A stretch of 64,000 nt of DNA from Planctomycetota bacterium (lineage in GTDB: Bacteria; Planctomycetota; Phycisphaerae; FEN-1346): the NCBI GenBank assembly GCA_030602705.1, contig JAUVZF010000003.1, positions 18,875-82,874 of the forward strand, given 5' to 3'. The notes below the pieces were generated by a model, which was given only the letters and a program-made list of their open reading frames with translations, was not told the origin of the DNA and did not search any database. Shown here in pieces: positions 32,197-43,300 of the stretch. The stretch's first letter is position 1; each line of letters starts with the position of its first letter. Both the position numbers and the translations under genes were made by a program.

Positions 32197-32233
32197 TTCT
32201 GTTATGCTGTGTGGGCCTTGGAGAGACCACGCC

Positions 32234-33019
32234 ATGCCCGAACCACTGACCGCCGCGTGCCTGAGTTTCACGGCAACGGACTCGGTCGCCGAAAACCGCG
32301 CCCGTATCACCAAGGGGATCGCCGCCGCCCGCGATGCAGGAGCGCGGCTGTTTCTTACGCCGGAATGCGCGCTGACCGGCTATCCGAGCGCGGCGCGCGA
32401 GGACCTGGCCGATATCAACTGGCCCGAGGTCCGCGGGGCGGAGCGCCAACTGGCCGCCTGTGCCCGCCAGGCCGGCCTTGCGCTCATCCTCGGAACGGCC
32501 GGCCCCACCGAGGACTCCGCCACGAACGACGCGCTCGCCTGCGGCAACACCTCGGCCGAGGTCCGCTACCGCAAGCGGTGCCTCACGCCGCTCGACAAGA
32601 AGGTCTTCGTCAGCGGCAACGAACCCGTCGTTGCCCAGTGCGCGGGCTGGCGGCTGGGTTTGGCCGTCTGCTACGACATCCGGTTCCCCCGCGTCTTCGC
32701 AGAACTCGCGCGTGACGGCGCCGACGCCTTCTGCGTCATCGCCCACATGGCAGGGCCCGACCCGGACCCCGGCACGAAGCCGACGGTCGTCCCCGCTCAC
32801 TTCGCCGGCCGCGCGGCCGAATGGGCCACACCGACGCTGCTATGCAACGCGAGTGCCGACGACCGGTGGCTGAACTCCGGCTGCTGGGACGCGCGCGGCA
32901 TCCGGACGGCCGACGGCGGCGAGGGCCTGCTCCTTGCCACTCTCACGCCGCGCGAGATGCTCGATCCCTGGTACGCGACCATCCGCGAAGACTCTTTCGC
33001 GTCGTTCTTCGGGGGCTGA
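32234..33019 (+). CDS. Carbon-nitrogen hydrolase (nitrilase superfamily)
   Basis: Amidase-type enzyme of 261 residues. The Glu-Lys-Cys triad is visible: Glu in LTPECALTGYP, Lys in VRYRKRCLTP, Cys in LAVCYDIRFPRVF. Superfamily members cleave amides, nitriles or carbamoyl groups and release ammonia; the substrate is not readable. ATG 32234 has TTGGAGAG upstream; the longer track ORF reads through the palindrome and is rejected. It stands alone between divergent mfd and clpB. Confidence 0.87.
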   Translation: MPEPLTAACLSFTATDSVAENRARITKGIAAARDAGARLFLTPECALTGYPSAAREDLADINWPEVRGAERQLAACARQAGLALILGTAGPTEDSATNDALACGNTSAEVRYRKRCLTPLDKKVFVSGNEPVVAQCAGWRLGLAVCYDIRFPRVFAELARDGADAFCVIAHMAGPDPDPGTKPTVVPAHFAGRAAEWATPTLLCNASADDRWLNSGCWDARGIRTADGGEGLLLATLTPREMLDPWYATIREDSFASFFGG

Positions 33020-33135
33020 CACGAGGGCTAACAGCCGCTGCGCGTCGCCTGCCAAAATGGCAGAGGCGTCTTCCAGGAATCCCCTCTCTCGACCACCAGG
33101 CGGTCCTTTGACGCTGGGAAACGGCCCCATGAGCG

Positions 33136-33151
33136 TGGCACGGCGTTTGCC
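33136..33151 (+). promoter_or_regulatory. Sigma-54-type -24/-12 promoter for clpB
   Basis: TGGCACG-GCGT-TTGC matches the consensus TGGCACG-N4-TTGC exactly, with GG and GC ten bases apart. It lies 78 bases before the clpB start, giving a predicted transcript start near 33162. No enhancer site was identified. Confidence 0.6.
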
Positions 33152-33182
33152 CTTGAACAGAGCGGAGAGACTATGCATGGAT

Positions 33183-33200
33183 GCCGGGGCACGCCCCGGC
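33183..33200 (+). other. GC hairpin in the clpB 5' leader
   Basis: Perfect 8-bp arms GCCGGGGC / GCCCCGGC around AC, about 28 bases before the start codon and inside the predicted leader. It could hinder or protect the leader RNA. It also resembles GC palindromes in other gaps of this window, so it may be a dispersed repeat. Confidence 0.5.
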
Positions 33201-33228
33201 CTACATTCACAGGTGGGAGGCACACAGC

Positions 33229-35895
<2,667 letters not shown>

Positions 35896-36045
35896 AAAAC
35901 CCGCCCCGCCGGCCGCCGTCAACCGGATGGTGCAGCCGCCCACTTTCCTGCAATAAACCCCAGCACTCGCCGTTGGAACTGGTGGAGTAGAGAGCGAGTC
36001 CGGTAATCCAGTGCACCGCAAACGCGGAAGGAAAGGAGAGCGAAC

Positions 36046-36480
36046 ATGAGAAAGATTCTGTTAATCAGCCTTGCGGCCGTGATCGTGGCGGGGGGCATCG
36101 CCCTGGTGACCTACGCGCAGGACGTAGGAGGCCCGCCGCGGGATCGCCCGCGCGGCAGGCAGCCTGGAGACAGGCCGGGCGGCGGCAGACCGCCGCGGAT
36201 CGAACTGACCGAGGAGCAGAGCGCCGCCCTCAAAGAACTCATGAAGGAGGGAAAAGTTGGTGACCACCTCATGAAGGCCCTGACCGCGTTCCAGGAGGCG
36301 GTCAAGGGCGTCCTCGGGAAGGAAATAAAGGACGAGGCCCAACTCAATAGGGCCGTGCGGAGGTTCGTGTTCCAGGCCATCATGCGGCAAATGCGGCCGC
36401 CGGAGGGCGACAGAGACCGGCCAGGCAGGCGCACCGACCGCAGGAGAAGGCCGCCTGGTGGCCCGCCCCCGCCAGAGTAA
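36046..36480 (+). CDS. Small exported Pro/Arg/Gly-rich protein
   Basis: 144 residues. Signal peptide MRKILLISLAAVIVAGGIALVTYAQ, a disordered Arg/Pro/Gly stretch, a ~60-residue helical core (LTEEQSAALKELMKEGKVGDHLMKAL onward), then a basic proline-rich tail. The layout is the same as the exported protein at 23618 (signal, RP-rich, helices, RP-rich tail), with T-x-E-Q at the helix start in both, so they may be distant relatives of the Spy/CpxP type. GGAAAGGAGAG is a strong ribosome site. Function unknown. Confidence 0.55.
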   Translation: MRKILLISLAAVIVAGGIALVTYAQDVGGPPRDRPRGRQPGDRPGGGRPPRIELTEEQSAALKELMKEGKVGDHLMKALTAFQEAVKGVLGKEIKDEAQLNRAVRRFVFQAIMRQMRPPEGDRDRPGRRTDRRRRPPGGPPPPE

Positions 36481-36712
36481 CACCTGAACACCGTTTACAT
36501 CTCGACGCGGGCTCGTCATACCCGTTTGCGACCGGCGGACGTCCCCTGCCGAAACATCCGGCCGCGGAGCGGATCGACGAGCCCCGCTTTTTTTGCGCTC
36601 CGGCTTGGGCACCGCCCGCAGGGGCCAGACCGTGTTGAGCCGTCGCCGGTACGGCGACGTGATTGGGCGCCGACCCCTGCCGTTGGCAGGTTGACGGTTT
36701 CAGAAACCCGCG

Positions 36713-37216
36713 TCAGATAAAGTGGAGCAGGCGTCTGAGCATCTCCGTCGGCCCGGCCACCTCGCCCGCCTCGGCCGAGACGGGGGCAAACTCCTTCTGC
36801 ATCTCGGCCAGTTGCTCATCGTAGAGTTGTTGGGCAAACTCGCGATGGGCGGCCCGGCGCTCGTCGCCGCTCTCGTACTGGGTGCGGATGGTGGCCAGTT
36901 CGCCCGCGTCGAGCCAGACACCGCCGCATCTCGGGCACTCGTCCACCTCAACGGCGCGTTTCGGGCTGTAGAAATGGCGCGTCATCGCCGGGTGGCCGCA
37001 TTGCGGGCAGCCCCACTGGGCGTCGTGATCGACCGCGACGTTGGGGTCGCGCTGGACGTCGAGCAGCGCCTCGCCGGCGGCCTCTTCCCGGTCGTCCAAC
37101 TTCCGGATCTCCTGGCTGTCGAACCAGATGCCGCCGCAGCCGTCTTGACACACATCCACTGTAACGTCCGCCACCGTCATCCGCGTCAGCGTATTGCCAC
37201 AAGCCGGGCATTCCAT
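36713..37216 (-). CDS. Double zinc-ribbon protein (zf-TFIIB type)
   Basis: 167 residues. Two zinc ribbons: MECPACGNTL...CQDGCGGIWFDSQEI at the N-terminus and CPQCGHPAM...CPRCGGVWLDAGEL at about 70-115. The C-x2-C...C-P-x-C-G-G-x-W-L-D-x-G-E-L pattern is that of zf-TFIIB domains. A charged helix and a region ending LRRLLHFI follow. ATG 37216 has AAAGGGGG at good spacing. It lies 131 bp downstream of the giant envelope genes on the same strand; whether it belongs to their operon is uncertain. Role unknown. Confidence 0.7.
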   Translation of the reverse strand: MECPACGNTLTRMTVADVTVDVCQDGCGGIWFDSQEIRKLDDREEAAGEALLDVQRDPNVAVDHDAQWGCPQCGHPAMTRHFYSPKRAVEVDECPRCGGVWLDAGELATIRTQYESGDERRAAHREFAQQLYDEQLAEMQKEFAPVSAEAGEVAGPTEMLRRLLHFI

Positions 37217-37347
37217 CGGCAGACCCCCTTTCCACATTCTGGACGCCGACCAGTGTAGCGACATGCCGCACGCCTTGTCACGTGGAAAGAGCGGCGCGGC
37301 GGCCAGCCACGGCCGCCGCGCGGGATTTCCATGCCCAGAAACGTCGC

Positions 37348-40300
37348 TCACACCGCTGCAGACCTGCGGCGGGCGAAGAACAATTTTGTCTTCATGCCGA
37401 CGCCGACAGCCAGCGCCAGCAGGCCCGCCACCGGGAAGATGCCCAGTGCAATGCCGACTACGCCCAGGATAATCAGCACCGTCGAGATCGTGCCCTGGGT
37501 TTTCAGACCGATCTCGCGGCCGCGCAGCCATCGCCGCACCAGCACGATCACCACGACGAGCACCACCACACCGGCCACGCGCTCCAGGCCCTCGATGAGC
37601 GGCCGCGACGCCGACCAGGCCGTGATCTCGATCTTCTTGTCGAGCGGGCTGGTGAACTGGAACAGCGTGCCGCGCCGAGGCAGTTCGACGTCCAGGCTGG
37701 CCATGCCTGTGGGAAGGTCGGCGGTTTCCGCCGGGGCCTCGGCCACGCCGAAAAAGCCCCTTCCTGAAATCCCGTGACCCTCGAAGCCGCCGACTTCTCT
37801 CAGTCCTACGCCCGTCCCTGTAATCGTGAGCGTCTTGCCGGCTCTTGTCACCCGTTTATCGATTTCGGCCCGCTGCGCCAGTTTCTGCTGATACCGCTCG
37901 ACGACCTCGGTCTGGCTGAGGCGGCGCTGCTGCTGCCTGGCGGATTGCTGGACCCCCTTCCGGTCGGCCATGTCTTTGTCGGCGAACATCTGGAACATCT
38001 GTCCTGCGGCCTGCGACGCGTGCCCCGGGTCCTGCTGCTGCGCCGAAGCGACCTTTTGTCCACCCACCTGGAACCGTGCGGCGCCCTTCTTCTGCCGCGC
38101 TTCGGCCTCCTTGTTGACGAGCCGGGTCTCAGCCAGCCAGGCGTCGTTGAAGTCAAACTGGCCGGCCGGCCGGGCGCCCGTCTGCGGCGGGGCCTTCCAG
38201 TTGGAGCCGAGGTCCTGGACGAGGTTCCGCGCCCGGCGATTGTCCTGCTTTTCGTACGCTTGCCTTATCAGATCGTTGTTGAAGTCCGCGTCCACCTGCC
38301 GGGCCTGCTCCTGTGCCTGGATCTCCTTGTCGACGTTCTTGAGGACCACGGCCGCATTCGACAGTTCCGATTGCAGCGTCACGTTTCCGTAGTACTTCTG
38401 TCCCAGCGATTGCTTGTGCGTCTTGATATCGCGAAAAATCTTGAAAAGGTTCGTCTTCGCTCGCGTCTGGGCAAACGGGTTGTCGGACCGCAGCGTCTGC
38501 ATCAGGCGGCCGGCCAGTTTGTTCCTGTACGCCAGGACGCCCGCCTGGAGGGTGCCCTCTTCCGTCACCCGGCTCATCGTTCCGCGGAACCAGAACCAGG
38601 CGTGCGTCTCGGGCAGGTACACCTGCACCTGGCTGAGTTCCGCGTTGATGTTAACCGGACGGATAAGCGGAAACGCGACCGACACGCGCAGCGCGCCGAG
38701 GTCGTCGATGCTGCCGCCGTACTTCAGGATGACCGCGTAATCGAGGTCGCCCTCGGCGGTCTTGACGATCGGGATGCGCACCTTGCGCGCATCGTCCATG
38801 AGCGTCGGCTTGACCGGCTGGCCGGCCACGACGGCGGTCCACAGGGCGGCCCCCTCCGGCAGTTCGATCTCGAGGAACTGTTCGGTCCGGTTGTCGATGC
38901 GATACGTCTGTTGGGCTCGGTAGGCGCCGCTGGAGTCGAAAACCAGGACCGTCTGTGCCAGGCCGATCTTCGCTTCGACGGTCTCGACGGTCTCCCGCTC
39001 TTTCGTGCTGAACGCCAGGCGCGGCGCCTCGGCCCCGGGCGAGACGATGAACGCCTGCGTCATGCCGCCGCGCAGCATCCGGGCCACGGCCGCCCACTCC
39101 TTCTGCTGGCGACTCAGGGGGTCGAGGCCTTGCGTCTTCTCCTGATCGACGATGACCTCATCGCGCCCGGCGCTCTCGAGGGCAACGTAGCGGCGGTCGG
39201 TCCGGCCGGTCTCGACTCTCGGAATCGGCGCGTCGTGCGTCCCGCCAGCCAGCAGACGGTCGTTCTCGATGAGCACGCGCAACTCGCCCATGACCTCGTC
39301 CTGAAGTTCCAGGTGCACGCGCACCGACGCCGCATCATCCGCAACCGGCGTAATCGTCTTCTGCCTCAGCAGAGGCACGCTGATGCGTGCGTCCTTCATC
39401 CACGCCGGCAGCACCAGCGAGACGTCGCGGATGCCGGCGCCACGGATCGTCCAACTGACGAGGATCGTCTCGTCGATCGACCGGTCGGTGACCCGCGCGT
39501 TCGTGACCGTGAAGCACGTGACATCCGGCTTTTTCGCCGTCAGAACCAGCCGCCCCGCGTAATCGGGACGCGTGTAATGTAGGGCCAGCGCGGCCAGGGC
39601 CTTCTGGTCGCTGCTCAGCCACCCGCCGGCGCGGCGCAAGAGCACCCGCTCGATGTTCTCAAGGGCCTCCGTCCGCACCTCGAACGCCGGGTCCACCTGG
39701 ATAACGATGTCGCCCTGCTGGCGATCGACGTCCAGGACCTCGAGGTGCGGCACGGCGGTCTCGAGCGTTTCCCGGTCCTCGCCCAGTTTGCCCCGGAGAA
39801 GGATCGGGCACGCGCCTTGCACGCCGCTCGCCAGGTACACCGTCAGAACCTTGCGACCCGCCTCGTCGGTCAGCGCCCACTCGAACATGCCGGGCGCGAG
39901 CACGCGGTCCACTTTCAAGTCCGCCGGCACGACGAACCGGGCCCAGTAAAGCGGCCGGTTCCGGACGGTGAGCGTCACCCGGGCCTCCATGCTCCGCTCG
40001 CGCTGGGCCACGCGCACGATCATCTGGACGGTCGCCGACTTCTTCGCCACGGCGGGCGCCGCCGCCAGACGGACCGAGAACGGCGTGGCCACGAAACGGT
40101 ACGCTTCCTGCGGGCGGATGCCGAGGGGGCTCTCGACGGCTTCTCCGCCGGGCCCCGTCCTCTTCGGTTCGGGCGGCAGATCGTCGCGGCGGACACCGCT
40201 GGTAGCGACCGTCCGCAGGTCCAGGAGCGGACTGCGACGGATCACGAGTTGCCCCGTGTGCCTGAGCGCACCCGTTACAGCGACCACCGGGGCGTCGAAC

Positions 40301-43300
40301 TCCCCACCCGCCACCGGCGAGGAGCCCGCATCGGCCTGTCGCCAGATGGTGATCGTGAAGTCCTCCGACCCCTTGGCCGGTTTCAGGAGGGTCACGGTCA
40401 CCTCCTGCCGGTCGCCGGCTTGCTTGGTCTCCCACCCCCGGACGTTCGTCCCTTCCACCTTCTCGACGGTGTAGCCGTTGGGCACCTCGAGGGTAAAGAA
40501 GTCGCGCTCGCCGTGGCGGAACTCAAGGTGAAGCGACCACACCAGCCGCAGGCTGTCTTCCTGAACGTCGAGGACGGCCTTCGAGGCGGCGGTCAGGGTC
40601 CGGTCGAGTTGTCCTTCGCTGACCTTCGGCCGCCACTGAATGGAGACCGAGCCGCCCGCGCCGAGGGCCGTTTCGATTGTCTGGCCGGCCGCCTTCGTGT
40701 CATAGGAGGCGCGGTCGGGTACGCCGCCCAGGCGAACCTCTGTCCCGGCGTCCGGGACGGTCAGCGCCAGGGCCGTGGCGGGGGCGACCGGCAGCCGCCC
40801 TTCGACGACGCGCCATCCGCCTCGCCGATGCAACCGCATCCGCACCGCCAAGTCCAGCCGGTGCCGCCCTTTGCCCGAAACGTAGAGCACGACGAAGGAC
40901 TTCGGCAGCGCTTTCGACGACTTCTTCCTGTTCGGCGGGGGCGCCGCCTCGGCGACGCTCAGCCGCGCGGGAGCGCCGTCCAGGTCGGCCTTCGCCAGGA
41001 CACCGCCCTCCAGCGGCAGCGGCACGACGGCGTAGGAGTCGGTGTACACCTCGATGTCGATGTACCCTTCGACGAGCAGGAACTCCTCGCCCTTGAGCGT
41101 GGCCGCCAGCGCCGCCCCGGCCAGCGCGTACGGCGCCGGCGGTTTCTTCTCGCCGATGGGTTTATCGGGATACGCCTGGTTCCACAGTTCGACGTACCTG
41201 GCGTACGGCACGAGCAGGCGGTCGGCGTCCTGGATGCCCGTCTTGGACCCAGGATCGTAGGGCACGATGATGGCGTCGGCCGGCACCTTGACGGGCTTCG
41301 GCGGGGGCACGACCTGGATGACGTACGGCGCGCCCTTCTCGTCGGCGACGGCCGATGCGCCGCCGGCCAGCAGCACGCCTGCGGCGATGGCGAGCACCAT
41401 CCCCGCCGCCGCCGTCGCCGGAGGCGCAAACGTGCCGCGAGCCTTCCCGACGAACCACCGCACACAACCCGCCACCAGGTAGTACAGGATCAGCAGGCAC
41501 GCCGCGTAGAACGCCCCGTTGACGAGCATCGCCAGTTCGATGCGGCCCGTGATGACGGGGATGAGCGTCGCCACCAGGCCCACGCCGACGACGTAGGCCG
41601 CCTTGGCGGCCGCCGGCCGCGCCGTCAGGGCGAGACCGACGACCACCACCGCCAGCGCGAGCGCCCACGCCAGCGAATCCATGCGGCCGGCGTCCACGAC
41701 GGTCAGGGCCAGTCGAGGCTCGGTGCCGAGGCTCTGGAACGTGACGGCCTCGCCGGTCGTGACGAGGTCGATCTTGAGGCTCGCGACGCCCTCCAGTGCC
41801 CAGGCCCGTTTGAGTTTCTTTTTGGCATCCTCCTTCTTCGCGGGCGTTACGGGCTTCTTGGGCAGCGCGGGAGGTGTGAGTTTGGGCCTCGCCGGTTTGG
41901 CCTCCGTCGCCGTGGCGACGGAAGGCGGTTTTTCGGCGGGTTTCGCCCCGGCCGGTGCCTCGGCGGCAATCTTCAAATCCTCCCTCGTCTTGGCTGCTCC
42001 CTCCTCCGACTCGTCGCCAAAGTAATCGTCTTGAGTCGCATCCGCACTATCACGGGCTTGGTCCCAACGTCCGACCGCCATCTCCTCCATCGCGCAGCCG
42101 CCGAACCCCATCAGGACGAGTCCCAGGGCGCCGTGGTCGAAATCCACGCCGCCCGAACCGGCGTAAAAGGCGCCGGCCACGCTGGCGACGGCCAGCGGCG
42201 GCGCCGTCACCTGGCCGGTCACGACGCTGCCCTCGGCCCGAACCACCCGGTAGCCGCTGGGCATGAACAGTTGCCACTCCAGATCCGCCACAGGCACCTC
42301 TTTACCTTCAGCGGTGGACTCGGCGTGAAGGAACAGGCGCGGGGCCGGAACGTCCAACCCCTTCCAGAACCCCATGCCGGCGACCGGCGTCTCGTAGACG
42401 ATGCGCAGGTCGCGGACGGCCCCGGCGGCGGCCGCCGGAAGGTTCAGCAACATGCTTTCGGCCTCACGCTGCGGCTTGATGGGCTCGCCGTCGAGGGCGG
42501 CCGACCACAGGGTCGAGTCCTCGGGCAACCGGACTTCGAGGAACAGGGCCTTGGTCCGCAGAAGGAACCGGGCGGATGTCTGGGCCAGGCCGTCGGCCGA
42601 CAAGACCGTCGCCAACTCCGCCCGCTGGATGATCGCCGGCGGAAGACCCAGCGTGGGATGCCGCGCCACCGACACCGCGACGGGCGCCGTATCGCCGACG
42701 AACCCGTAAGCGCCCAGGAGGCGGCGGCCCGGCTGGTACTCGGCATCGACGAGTTCGCCGATGTCGACTTTTCGGGCCCCGGTTTTAACGACGACGTCGA
42801 GTTCGGGACTGCCCTCAACGGCCACCAGGCCCGACTGGTACGCCACGCCGTCGGCCTCGACGATCGGCAAGGCCAGGTCCTCGGGTTCGAGTTCGCCGAG
42901 CCGCTGCTGGAAATCGACCGCCAGGCGGACGGTGCCGCTTCGGCGCTCGGCCAGAATGGCGGTCCACCGGCGCCGCCGGCTGGCTTTCTCGCCAACCAGT
43001 TCGCTCGTGTATTCCTTGAGCGCCACGCCGCCCAGGCCGCGGATCGAGAGCGCCGTGGGCGTGTCTTCGGGCAGCAGCAGCATCAGCCGCCGCGTCCGGG
43101 CCTGCGTCACGTCGTAGACGATCTCGTAATGGGCCGCCACGCGCCCGCGCTCGACGCGGAAGAACGAGAAGGTCTGGGCGGTGATGCGCGGCAGGGTCCG
43201 CTCGACCGTCAGGCGGGCCCGATACGGCTGAGCGTCGTATCGGTAGGCGAGAGCGGCGCCCACGCCCTGGAGACCGTAGCGGGTCTTCTCGTTCTCATCG

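Noticed and set aside
33151-33180. Heat-shock sigma-32 promoter or CIRCE upstream of clpB
   Set aside because: CTTGAA is present at 33152 but no CCCCAT-type -10 follows at the right distance, and there is no CIRCE inverted repeat; the sigma-54 match is far better.
36641-36659. CGTCGCCG/CGGCGACG stem as a terminator of the 36046 gene
   Set aside because: It is 160 bp from the stop codon, has no T-run and is short.
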